Source of the DNA: an uncultured Oscillospiraceae bacterium
GTDB taxonomy: Bacteria; Bacillota; Clostridia; Oscillospirales; Ruminococcaceae
Assembly (NCBI GenBank): GCA_905212515.1
Contig: CAJMEU010000109.1
Coordinates: forward strand, 1-9,905
DNA: 9,905 nucleotides
Reading direction: 5' to 3'
The stretch's first letter is position 1, and each line of letters starts with the position of its first letter. The translations under genes were made by a program, and so were the position numbers. Shown here in pieces: positions 1 through 6,056 of the stretch. The notes below the pieces were generated by a model. It made no database searches and was not told the DNA's origin. It worked only from the letters and a program-made list of their open reading frames with translations.

Positions 1-891
1 GTAGGTGGTGTAGGCCGGGCCGCCGAACATGGCGGCCAGCATGGTGGCCAGGCCGTCGCCCAGCAGGGTGCGGTGCAGGCCCGGGTCAGCCAGATAATTT
101 TTCTCGCAGGTGGCGCTGATGGCGGCGATGTCGCCGATGTGCTCCATCATAGTGGCCAAGGCGATGGGCGCGATGGTGATGCAGGCGCTGATGCTGAAGT
201 GGGCAAACGAGGACGGGTGCACGGCCACGCCGAACCAGGGCGCCGCGCCGATAGCCGCAAAGTCCACCTCGCCCATGAACAGGGCCACGATGTAAGACAC
301 CACGATGCCGATGAGGATGGGCAGGATCTTCACCATACCCTTACCCCAGATGTTGCACACCACGATCACCGCCAGGGCGATCATGGCCAGCAGCCAGTTT
401 TCCGAGCAGTTGGAGATGGCGCTGGGCGCCAGGATAAGGCCGAGGGAGATGATGATGGGGCCCGTGACCACCGGCTGGAAGAACCGCATGATCTTCTTGA
501 CGCCGAAAATTTTGATAAGGCCGGACATGATCACATAGATGAGGCCTGCCGCCACCACGCCGCCGCAGGCGTAGGGCAGCAGTTCCACGTTGGGCGAACC
601 GTCGGCCAGGCGGGGCGCCACGGCGGCGTAACCGCCCAGGAAAGCAAAGCTGGAGCCCAGGAACGCAGGCACCTTGCCCTTGGTGATCAGATGGAACAGC
701 AATGTGCCCAGGCCGGCCATCAGCAGTGTGGTGGACACATCCAGGCCCGTGATGATGGGCACCAGGACCGTGGCGCCGAACATGGCGAACGTGTGCTGGA
801 AGCCCAAAATCAGCATTTTGGGCACGCCCAGCTTGCGCACGTCATAAATCGCGTCGCCGCCGAGCGAAACTTGTTTTTTCTCTTCACTCAT
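1..891 (-). CDS. uraA: Uracil-xanthine permease (NAT/NCS2 family), 3' end cut off
   Basis: This is an inner-membrane nucleobase:cation symporter that imports uracil or a related base for salvage. The first 297 codons are present and the frame is still open at the window edge; family members are usually about 400-450 residues. Seen in the sequence: the N-terminal Gln-His motif (QHTFAMFGATVLVP, from residue 32), a run of hydrophobic segments, the central substrate-binding glutamate in MMEHIGDIAAIS (E250), and the start of the second signature, GGPAYTTY (290-297), where relatives normally read GGPxNTTYGEN. The ATG at 889-891 follows the Shine-Dalgarno AGGAGGAA at a normal distance. The gene has its own promoter and a long attenuator-like leader, so it is probably controlled by base or nucleotide supply. 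The family call is firm; uracil as against xanthine or both is not decided by the visible part. Confidence 0.93.
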   Translation of the reverse strand, partial: MSEEKKQVSLGGDAIYDVRKLGVPKMLILGFQHTFAMFGATVLVPIITGLDVSTTLLMAGLGTLLFHLITKGKVPAFLGSSFAFLGGYAAVAPRLADGSPNVELLPYACGGVVAAGLIYVIMSGLIKIFGVKKIMRFFQPVVTGPIIISLGLILAPSAISNCSENWLLAMIALAVIVVCNIWGKGMVKILPILIGIVVSYIVALFMGEVDFAAIGAAPWFGVAVHPSSFAHFSISACITIAPIALATMMEHIGDIAAISATCEKNYLADPGLHRTLLGDGLATMLAAMFGGPAYTTY

Positions 892-973
892 AATACTTCC
901 TCCTCTTTTGCGTCTGTGTGAACACGCGTTTATCCAAACATCCTGCCGGATGTACAGACCCCTGCCGGCGGGC

Positions 974-1015
974 AAAAAAAATCGGCATCACCGCAGTCAC
1001 TGCGGGAAATGCCGA
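974..1015 (-). terminator. Intrinsic terminator inside the permease leader
   Basis: On the minus strand an outer 7-bp stem (1009-1015 with 982-988, TCGGCAT/ATGCCGA) carries a G-U pair and a small internal loop. It is capped by a 6-bp stem (1000-1005 with 991-996) and a three-base TGA loop, and is followed by eight T residues (974-981). It lies 83 nt before the permease start and downstream of the permease promoter, so it would stop the permease transcript itself. It could also end read-through from sigK. Confidence 0.85.
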
Positions 1016-1080
1016 CAAATCTCTTTGCCCACTGGAAACGGAAACGCCAAGCAAGGCATCTCAGCCTGCCGCAAGATGCC
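974..1080 (-). promoter_or_regulatory. Candidate transcription attenuator in the uracil permease leader
   Basis: Two mutually exclusive folds can be drawn in the leader RNA. A first hairpin pairs 1074-1080 with 1055-1061 (GGCATCT/AGATGCC, 12-nt loop). Its 3' arm, extended by one base (1055-1062), can instead pair over 8 bp, one of them G-U, with the 5' arm of the downstream terminator (1006-1013), which would disrupt both hairpins. This is the anti-antiterminator / antiterminator / terminator layout of attenuators. The signal is not identified. PyrR with UMP is known for uracil permease genes in Bacillus, but I do not see a convincing PyrR loop (CNGNGA hexaloop). A metabolite-binding RNA or a translation-coupled leader is also possible. 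Confidence 0.6.
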
Positions 1081-1113
1081 AAAAGGAAAAGCCGCAATGC
1101 CCTGCTTCTCCAT
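997..1113 (-). CDS. Putative 38-residue leader peptide of the permease gene
   Basis: A small ORF starts at ATG 1111-1113, about 26 nt after the predicted transcription start. An AAAGGGG Shine-Dalgarno (1123-1129) lies 9 nt upstream. The peptide begins MEKQGIAAFPFGIL and ends GKEICRHFPQ. It holds the element AFPF twice (residues 8-11 and 23-26), encoded by pyrimidine-rich runs. The ORF covers the whole first hairpin and the 5' arm of the terminator, and its TGA stop is exactly the terminator loop. A ribosome finishing the ORF would therefore melt the terminator. I do not recognise the peptide. The sequence may instead be conserved as RNA only, so translation is an inference. Confidence 0.4.
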   Translation of the reverse strand: MEKQGIAAFPFGILRQAEMPCLAFPFPVGKEICRHFPQ

Positions 1114-1145
1114 GGACGCGTTCCCCTTTCATTTACACTTTTCCT

Positions 1146-1174
1146 ATCATAGCACACCCGCCTTTTCGTTTCAA
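1146..1174 (-). promoter_or_regulatory. Sigma-A promoter of the uracil permease gene
   Basis: Read on the minus strand, TTGAAA (1169-1174) is followed by exactly 17 bases and TATGAT (1146-1151). Each hexamer is one mismatch from consensus. Transcription would start near 1139, giving an unusually long leader of about 248 nt before the permease ATG. The promoter lies after the sigK stop codon, so the permease does not depend on sigK transcription. Confidence 0.75.
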
Positions 1175-1194
1175 GTGTCATTTTTCGGCACGAG

Positions 1195-1222
1195 CAAAAA
1201 AATCCGCATGCTTTTTTATGCG
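1195..1222 (-). terminator. Weak possible terminator of sigK
   Basis: Starting at the sigK stop codon, CGCAT (1218-1222) and ATGCG (1205-1209) can form a 5-bp stem with an A-rich 8-nt loop, followed by GA and a run of seven T. The stem is short, so termination may be partial. The leader terminator of the next gene would catch the rest. Confidence 0.35.
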
Positions 1223-1905
1223 TGATTTTTTTCCAGCTGAACGCGCATCTCCTCCAAAGCTTTTTTCTCAATGCGGCTCACATAGCTGCGGCTGATCTTT
1301 AAAATGTCCGCCACCTGCTGCTGGGTCAGGGGCTTTTCCCCCGTCAGGCCGTACCGCAGGATCACGATCTGCCGCTCGCGCCCCGACAGCCGGTCCACTA
1401 CGCTGTGCAGGGTGCGGGCCTCCTCCTTTTTCTCATAATCCTCGTGCACGTCAAAGGTGTCCGCCATGATGTCGTTCAGCGTCAGGCTGTTGCCGTCCCT
1501 GTCGCTGTCGATGGGCTCCTGGATGGAGATGTCGTTCTGGCTTTTTTTGCCTGCGCGGAACTGCATCAAAATTTCGTTTTCGATGCAGCGGGCCGCATAG
1601 GTGGCAAACCGGGCGCCTTTGGTGTTGTCGAAGCTGCCCACCGCCTTGATCAGGCCGATGGTGCCTACACTGATGAGATCCTCCTGTTCCATATTGGAGG
1701 AATAATACTTTTTCACAATGTGGGCCACCAGGCGCAGATTGTGCCGGATCAATTTGTCCCGGGCCTCCATGTCGCCGGCCTTGTATGCTTCGAAGGCCTC
1801 GATCTCCTCCCGCGCCGTAAGCGGCTTTGGGAAGCTGCTGCTTTCCAGATGCAGCGCAAAATACAGGATATGGCTGGCGATAAAGCTCAAAATGGCACTG
1901 AACAT
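1216..1905 (-). CDS. sigK: RNA polymerase sigma-K factor precursor, late mother cell
   Basis: SigK directs late mother-cell transcription (spore coat, mother-cell lysis). The product is 229 residues, close to other pro-SigK proteins. It opens with a hydrophobic pro-sequence (residues 2-20, FSAILSFIASHILYFALHL), normally removed by the intramembrane protease SpoIVFB. Region 2 is clear (NLRLVAHIVKK; DLISVGTIGLIKAV; FATYAARCIENEIL), and region 4 has the helix-turn-helix around ISRSYVSRIEKKALEEM near the C-terminus. The start chosen is ATG 1903-1905, preceded by AAAGGGGGAG and by a SigE-like promoter. The open frame continues upstream to 2361, but that would run through the sfsA coding region and past the promoter. 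The gene is continuous, with no skin-type prophage insertion. SigE is the nearest relative, but the hydrophobic N-terminus and the separate true sigE nearby support SigK. Confidence 0.95.
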   Translation of the reverse strand: MFSAILSFIASHILYFALHLESSSFPKPLTAREEIEAFEAYKAGDMEARDKLIRHNLRLVAHIVKKYYSSNMEQEDLISVGTIGLIKAVGSFDNTKGARFATYAARCIENEILMQFRAGKKSQNDISIQEPIDSDRDGNSLTLNDIMADTFDVHEDYEKKEEARTLHSVVDRLSGRERQIVILRYGLTGEKPLTQQQVADILKISRSYVSRIEKKALEEMRVQLEKNHA

Positions 1906-1927
1906 GGCCCACTCCCCCTTTTCCACC

Positions 1928-1956
1928 AGTTTATGGGGGAGGGTTCGTCCAATATG
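1928..1956 (-). promoter_or_regulatory. SigE-type promoter of sigK
   Basis: On the minus strand, CATATT (1951-1956) and CATAAACT (1928-1935) are 15 bases apart. This fits the known SigE pattern of an ATATT-like -35 and a CATACANT-like -10 with a 14-15 base gap. The start point would fall near 1921, leaving a very short leader with the Shine-Dalgarno. SigE control of sigK is established in Bacillus; its use here is inferred from the match and position. Confidence 0.6.
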
Positions 1957-2003
1957 TGCGGCATGTGCGGCATTTCCGCCTTGCCTTTGGTTTTTCCCGT
2001 ATC

Positions 2004-2032
2004 TTGGCAAAGCGGCTTGACCGTGGTATGAT
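2004..2032 (+). promoter_or_regulatory. Sigma-A promoter of sfsA
   Basis: TTGGCA (2004-2009), a 17-base spacer and TATGAT (2027-2032) form a good vegetative promoter. Transcription would begin near 2039, leaving only about 15 nt before the sfsA ATG, just enough for the GGAGG at 2041-2045. Confidence 0.7.
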
Positions 2033-2053
2033 ATTGCCCGGGAGGCGACGCGT

Positions 2054-2743
2054 ATGCAGTACGATCTGGTGGAAGAGGGCGTTTTCCTCGCCCGCCCCAA
2101 CCGTTTTATCGTCCATGTGGCGCTGCCGGAGGGAACGGTGGTGTGCCACGTAAAAAACACCGGCCGCTGCGCCGAATTGCTGGTGCCCGGTGCGGCGGTC
2201 TTCGTGCAGCGCTTTCCTCCCGACAGCCCGCGCAAGACAAAATTCGATCTCATTGCCGTGCGCAAAGGGGGGCTGCTGGTCAACATCGACAGCCAGGCGC
2301 CCAACAAGGCTTTCGGCGAATTTTTGCGCGCCGGGCGCGTGCCCGGGCTTCCCGCCCCCACCTTGGTGCGTCCCGAGAGCGTTTGGGGCGATTCGCGTTT
2401 TGATTTTTATGCGGAGCAAGGCGCCGGGCGCTTTTTCCTTGAGGTCAAGGGCGTCACTTTGGAGGAAAACGGCGCCGCCCTTTTCCCCGATGCCCCCACC
2501 GAACGGGGCGTCAAACATCTGCATGAGCTGAGCCGCGCCGCCCAGGAAGGGTTTGGCGCTTACGCGGTATTTGTTTTACAGATGAAAGGCATGCACACCT
2601 TTGCCCCCAACACGGCCACACATCCCGCTTTTGCCCAGGCCCTGCGGGACGCCCGCGCCGCCGGGGTCACATTGCTGGCCTATGACTGCATGGTTCGGCC
2701 GGACGCCATGGCGCTGGACGCGCCGGTGCCCATCCTGTTATAA
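2054..2743 (+). CDS. sfsA: SfsA family protein (sugar fermentation stimulation protein homologue)
   Basis: The 229-residue product matches SfsA of E. coli (234 residues) along its length. Recognisable blocks are KNTGRCAELL (34-43), the region around SRFDFYA (114-120), FFLEVKGVTLEENG (127-140) and FPDAPTERGVKHLHEL (144-159). SfsA proteins carry a PD-(D/E)XK nuclease-like core, and D117, E130 and K132 are in the expected places. An N-terminal OB-like part precedes it. The cellular role is not settled: in E. coli it was linked to maltose metabolism and nucleic-acid binding. The ATG at 2054 follows GGAGG with 8 bases between. The gene is transcribed alone, divergent from sigK and convergent with the amidohydrolase. 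Confidence 0.93.
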   Translation: MQYDLVEEGVFLARPNRFIVHVALPEGTVVCHVKNTGRCAELLVPGAAVFVQRFPPDSPRKTKFDLIAVRKGGLLVNIDSQAPNKAFGEFLRAGRVPGLPAPTLVRPESVWGDSRFDFYAEQGAGRFFLEVKGVTLEENGAALFPDAPTERGVKHLHELSRAAQEGFGAYAVFVLQMKGMHTFAPNTATHPAFAQALRDARAAGVTLLAYDCMVRPDAMALDAPVPILL

Positions 2744-2751
2744 ACAGACGT

Positions 2752-2798
2752 ACAGGCGGCCGGGATATCCACCCGGCCGCCTGTCTCTTTATTTTATT
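2752..2798 (+). terminator. Strong terminator between convergent sfsA and amidohydrolase
   Basis: A perfect 13-bp stem (2752-2764 with 2772-2784) with a 7-nt loop is followed on the plus strand by CTCTTTATTTTATT. It begins 9 bases after the sfsA stop. On the minus strand it lies just after the amidohydrolase stop, where the following T-tract is poorer, so it may end both transcripts but favours sfsA. Confidence 0.88.
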
Positions 2799-4389
2799 CT
2801 GCCTGGTAGATGGTCTCGCCCCGTTTGATGGTCTCCAGCACCTGGATGTCCCGGATGGCCATGGGGTCCACCCGCAGCGGGTCGTCTGAGAGGATGACCA
2901 AATCGGCCAGTTTGCCCGGCTCCAGCGTCCCCTTCTGCCGCTCCTCAAAATACTGGTAAGCCGCGTTCACCGTCACGGCTTTCAGCGCTTCCAGAGGGCT
3001 GATGCGCTCCTCCGGCCCCAGGGGCACGCCCGCCTTTGTCAGCCGGTTCACTGCACACCACACCGTCTCCAGCATATCCGGCTCGATCACCGGCGCATCC
3101 TGATGAAACGTGAACAGGATGTGCTCTTTCAGCGCCGAGGCCGCACAACTGATGCGCGCGGCGCGCGCAGGGCCAAAATTGCGGATATGCACGTCTCCCC
3201 AATGGTAGACATGGCCCACAAAGAAGGAGGGGATCATGCCGATCTCCCGCAGGCGCGGCAGCTGATCCCGGTCCAGCAGCTGCGCGTGGATCATCACCGG
3301 GCGGATGTCCGGCGCGTCGTCCAGTTCGCCCAAGGCCTTGGTGAACATATCCAGGTACTGCTGCGCCGCCGCGGCGCCGTTGCAGTGGGCCAGCAGCTGG
3401 CGGCCTTCCCGCAGGGCGCGGCGAATATGGGTCAGCAGCTGTTCATCCGTCAGCGTGGGATAGCCGCGGTAGCCGCCTTCGGCGTTCTTGTACGGCGTGC
3501 GCATCCAGGCGGTACGCGCCTGGGGAGAGCCGTCCAGGAAAGTTTTGTACCCGCCGATCTTAAAGTGCTGTTTGTATTGGTCGATATGGTCATGGAAGGT
3601 ATCCAGGAACGTTTCGCAGTCCCGCAAATCCGCACAGGCCACCGTGTCCAGGAACAAGGCGTCCTTTTCCAGCAAAAATCGGTACAGCGGCACCATCACA
3701 TCCACCACCATGCCGTCCTGCACTGTGGTGATGCCATGGCTGGCATAGCATTGCTGCGCTTTGGTATACAGGGCCAGCAAGTCCTGCGGGCTGGGCAGCG
3801 GCACGCGCTGCAGATAATTGACGAAGGCGTTCTCCTCCATATAACCAGTGAGCTGCCCCTGCGCGCGGCCGATCTTTCCCCCTGCCGGGTCCGGCGTGTC
3901 CGCCGTGACGCCCAGTTCCCGCAGTGCCTGCGTGTTGAACACGCCCGTATGGCCCGACTTATGCTGCAGCACCAGCGGGTTTTCCGGCGCCGCGCGGTCC
4001 AGCACCTGGCGGTCCGGCGGGCAGCCTTCGGCCAATTGGTTGTGGTCGTACCCCTTGGCCGTCACCCACTGGCCGGCCGGGATCTCCTTTTCATGAATGA
4101 AGGCCTTTATCTTGTCCACCAGTTCGTCGTAGCTGCGCGCCTCTTCCAGCGGGACTTGCTGTAGCGCGGTGGCATAATTGGACAGGTGGCTGTGCGGGTC
4201 AATGAAAGCGGGCATCAGCGTGCGTCCGGCCAGGTCCACTTTGCGCGCACCGTCCGCCAGCGCCTCCACTTGGGCCCTGCCGCCCACAGCCGCGATCGTT
4301 CCGTCTTTCACCAGCAGCGCTTCGGCGTACAGGCCGTGCTGTTCATCCATGGTCAGGATGGTCCCATTTTCATACAATTGTTGCGACAT
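2794..4389 (-). CDS. Amidohydrolase of the YtcJ / NfdA-like (Amidohydro_3) family
   Basis: This is a metal-dependent hydrolase of the amidohydrolase superfamily, presumably cytosolic (no signal peptide), 531 residues as usual for the family. The N-terminal beta-sandwich residues lead into the first metal motif, PHSH (65-68). Further signatures are GYDHN (113-117), HKSGH (143-147) and GYKTFLDGS with K282 as the likely metal-bridging lysine. H335 (LLAHCNG), H368 (MIHAQLLD) and D431 (FHQDAPV) complete the metal-ligand set. The C-terminus returns to the sandwich with GTLEPGKLADLVILSDDPL. Relatives include N-substituted formamide deformylase, but most are uncharacterised and the substrate cannot be read from sequence. 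The ATG at 4387-4389 follows AAAGGGG. The gene sits between sigK and sigG with its own possible promoter and shows no obvious link to sporulation. Confidence 0.92.
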   Translation of the reverse strand: MSQQLYENGTILTMDEQHGLYAEALLVKDGTIAAVGGRAQVEALADGARKVDLAGRTLMPAFIDPHSHLSNYATALQQVPLEEARSYDELVDKIKAFIHEKEIPAGQWVTAKGYDHNQLAEGCPPDRQVLDRAAPENPLVLQHKSGHTGVFNTQALRELGVTADTPDPAGGKIGRAQGQLTGYMEENAFVNYLQRVPLPSPQDLLALYTKAQQCYASHGITTVQDGMVVDVMVPLYRFLLEKDALFLDTVACADLRDCETFLDTFHDHIDQYKQHFKIGGYKTFLDGSPQARTAWMRTPYKNAEGGYRGYPTLTDEQLLTHIRRALREGRQLLAHCNGAAAAQQYLDMFTKALGELDDAPDIRPVMIHAQLLDRDQLPRLREIGMIPSFFVGHVYHWGDVHIRNFGPARAARISCAASALKEHILFTFHQDAPVIEPDMLETVWCAVNRLTKAGVPLGPEERISPLEALKAVTVNAAYQYFEERQKGTLEPGKLADLVILSDDPLRVDPMAIRDIQVLETIKRGETIYQAE

Positions 4390-4415
4390 GGCGCATCGCC
4401 CCTTTCCTGTTTATC

Positions 4416-4444
4416 ATCATAGCAGGCCGCACGGCGAAATTCCA
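4416..4444 (-). promoter_or_regulatory. Possible promoter of the amidohydrolase
   Basis: A good -10 TATGAT (4416-4421) lies 26 nt before the ATG, with TGGAAT 17 bases further upstream as a poor -35. With no clear terminator after sigG (stop at 4461-4463), read-through from sigG is an alternative source of transcript. Confidence 0.35.
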
Positions 4445-4460
4445 GCAAAACACAGATTGT

Positions 4461-5231
4461 TTACAATTGCTCTTTGATGCGCTCCAGCGCGCTCTTTTCC
4501 AGGCGGCTGACCTGCGCCTGGCTGATGCCGATCTCCCGCGCCACCTCCACCTGCGTTTTGCCTGAGAGATAGCGCAGGGCCATGATCTTCTTTTCCCTGT
4601 CGGACAGGCTCTGCATGGTGTCGCGGAAAGAGATGGAGGAGATCCAGTTTTCCTCGCAGCCCGTCTCGCCCACCTGATCCATCACATACAGCGTGTCGCC
4701 TCCGTCGGAATACACCGGCTCATACAGACTGATGGGCTCCACCACGCTCTCCAGCGCCAGCGTCACCGTGGCCTGGGGCAGGCCCACTTCCTTGGCGATC
4801 TGGGCCACGCTGGGCTCGCGCCCCAGGCGCTTTTGCAGCGCCTCTCGGGCCTGCATGGCCTTGTAGGCAACATCACGCACCGAGCGGCTGACGCGCATGG
4901 CGTTGTTGTCCCGCAGGAAACGGCGGATCTCGCCGATGATCATGGGCTGGCCATATGTGGAAAAGCGCAGGCCCAGATCCGGATTGAAATTATCGATGGC
5001 CTTGATCAGCCCGATGCATCCCACCTGGAACAAGTCGTCCAGGTTCTCTCCCCTGCCGGAAAATTTCTGTACCACGCTCAGCACCAGGCGCAGGTTCCCG
5101 TTGATCATCTCCTGCCGGGCCTGCTTGTCCCCTGCCTGCGCTTTGCGGATCAGGTCCATTTTTTCCCGCTCCTTCAAAACGGGCAGTTTCGCGGTGTTGA
5201 CACCGCAGATCTCCACCTTGTGATATTGCAA
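4461..5231 (-). CDS. sigG: RNA polymerase sigma-G factor, late forespore (TTG start)
   Basis: SigG drives late forespore genes such as those for small acid-soluble proteins and germinant receptors. From the TTG at 5229-5231 the product is 256 residues (260 in B. subtilis) and starts MQYHKVEICGVNTAKLPVLK. This places the VEICG block at residues 6-10, exactly as in B. subtilis SigG. The Shine-Dalgarno GAGGTG lies 7 nt before this TTG. An upstream in-frame TTG (5301-5303) would add a 24-residue tail that lacks family similarity. Region 2 carries NGNLRLVLSVVQKF; N44 corresponds to B. subtilis N45, reported to set sensitivity to the CsfB/Gin anti-sigma factor. Region 4 ends in ISQAQVSRLEKSALERI. 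STYGQPMIIGEI differs from the usual STYAVPMIIGEI. The gene follows sigE, with the ribosome site buried in a hairpin. Confidence 0.95.
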   Translation of the reverse strand: MQYHKVEICGVNTAKLPVLKEREKMDLIRKAQAGDKQARQEMINGNLRLVLSVVQKFSGRGENLDDLFQVGCIGLIKAIDNFNPDLGLRFSTYGQPMIIGEIRRFLRDNNAMRVSRSVRDVAYKAMQAREALQKRLGREPSVAQIAKEVGLPQATVTLALESVVEPISLYEPVYSDGGDTLYVMDQVGETGCEENWISSISFRDTMQSLSDREKKIMALRYLSGKTQVEVAREIGISQAQVSRLEKSALERIKEQL

Positions 5232-5272
5232 AAAAGCCCACCTCTCTTTTCGCAGGAGAGTATGGGCTTTTT
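5230..5272 (-). terminator. sigE-sigG hairpin: terminator-like, hides the sigG ribosome site
   Basis: On the minus strand, 5263-5272 (AAAAAGCCCA) pairs with 5231-5240 (TGGGCTTTTT) over 10 bp. An inner 5-bp stem CTCTC/GAGAG (5256-5260 with 5242-5246) and a 9-nt loop cap it, and the 3' side ends in six T. It can act as an intrinsic terminator after sigE. The 3' arm contains the whole sigG Shine-Dalgarno, and the T-run includes the first two bases of the TTG start. In B. subtilis a hairpin in the same place is known to block translation of read-through spoIIG message into SigG. Confidence 0.8.
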
Positions 5273-5314
5273 CACTTTTTCCAGTCTGCTTTTTGTCTGC
5301 CAATTCCTGGCTTG

Positions 5315-6037
5315 TCAGGTGCAGTGTTCCAATTCCGTGCGCAGCCGCCGGATGATGCGCTTTTCCAGGCGCGAAATATAGCTTTGGGAAATACCGATAA
5401 GATCGGCCACTTCTTTTTGCGTGTGCTCCTGGTTGCCGGCCAGGCCAAAGCGCAGTTCCATGATCTGCTTTTCCCGCGGGGCCACCTTGCCCACCGCGAC
5501 CACCAGCAGCTGCTTTTCCGCATTTTGTTCCAAATCCGCCCCCACCTGGCCGTCCGTGCCCAGCACGTCGGACAAAAGCAGCTCGTTGCCCTCGCAGTCC
5601 GTGTTCAAAGGCTCGTCAATGCTGCTCTCCTGCCGGCGGTTGCTGCTTTTGCGCAGGTACATCAAGATCTCGTTTTCAATGCAGCGGCTGGCATAGGTGG
5701 CCAGCTTGATGTTTTTCGAGGGCACAAAAGTGTTTACCGCCTTGATGAGGCCGATGGTGCCGATGCTGATGAGATCCTCCACGCCGGCGGTGCGGCTCTC
5801 GAACTTTTTGGCAATGTATACCACCAGGCGCAGGTTGTGCACGATCAGCATATCCCGGCAGTCCGGGTCGCCCCGTTCCAGGCCGGCGAACACCACCTTC
5901 TCCTCCTCTTTCGTCAGCGGCGGCGGAAGCGTCTCCGGCCCGTTGATGTAGTAGGCGTAATCCGGCAGGCGCGCGTACAGCAGCAGCTTGTGCCAGAACC
6001 GTATGACCGTTTGTCTCCATTCCGTCGCCGATCTCAT
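5315..6037 (-). CDS. sigE: RNA polymerase sigma-E factor precursor, early mother cell
   Basis: SigE directs early mother-cell transcription. It is made as an inactive, membrane-associated precursor that SpoIIGA cuts. The product is 240 residues (239 in B. subtilis) and aligns end to end. The amphipathic pro-sequence covers about residues 1-28 (RFWHKLLLYARL), followed by the conserved YYINGPETLPPPL. Region 2 contains NLRLVVYIAKKF, DLISIGTIGLIKAVNTF and KLATYASRCIENEILMYLR. DEPLNTDCEGNELLLSDVLGTD follows, and region 4 ends with ISQSYISRLEKRIIRRL. The ATG at 6035-6037 has GGAAAGGG 8 nt upstream. It lies 19 nt after the spoIIGA stop, so the two form one operon. SigG and SigK are excluded by the separate, better-matching genes. 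Confidence 0.97.
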   Translation of the reverse strand: MRSATEWRQTVIRFWHKLLLYARLPDYAYYINGPETLPPPLTKEEEKVVFAGLERGDPDCRDMLIVHNLRLVVYIAKKFESRTAGVEDLISIGTIGLIKAVNTFVPSKNIKLATYASRCIENEILMYLRKSSNRRQESSIDEPLNTDCEGNELLLSDVLGTDGQVGADLEQNAEKQLLVVAVGKVAPREKQIMELRFGLAGNQEHTQKEVADLIGISQSYISRLEKRIIRRLRTELEHCT

Positions 6038-6056
6038 CTTGCTTACCCTTTCCTGT

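Noticed and set aside
73..921. Long plus-strand open frame (282 codons) opposite the permease
   Set aside because: It is the antisense shadow of a clearly homologous permease gene; its composition (many His, Asp, Gln, Gly) is typical of reverse-frame translation in GC-rich DNA, and it has no ribosome site.
1055..1080. PyrR binding loop in the permease leader
   Set aside because: The hairpin loop contains a GGCTGAGA stretch that resembles part of the PyrR element, but the defining hexaloop and upper stem are missing, so I do not name it as PyrR.
1216..1905. skin-like prophage interrupting sigK
   Set aside because: The sigK frame is continuous from start to stop, with all regions present.
1906..2361. 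N-terminal extension of the sigK frame by 152 codons
   Set aside because: It would overlap sfsA on the other strand and lie upstream of the predicted sigK promoter; known pro-SigK proteins start at the hydrophobic pro-sequence.
3103..4164. Plus-strand open frame of 353 codons opposite the amidohydrolase
   Set aside because: Antisense to a complete, motif-rich gene; Arg/His/Gln-rich sequence with no recognisable domain or ribosome site.
4448..4463. ATTGT..ACAAT inverted repeat at the end of sigG as an operator or terminator
   Set aside because: Only five paired bases, no T-run after it, and it overlaps the sigG stop codon; likely chance.
5232..5303. 24-codon N-terminal extension of sigG
   Set aside because: The upstream TTG has no properly spaced ribosome site, the extra residues do not resemble SigG, and the TTG at 5229-5231 matches the known N-terminus in register.
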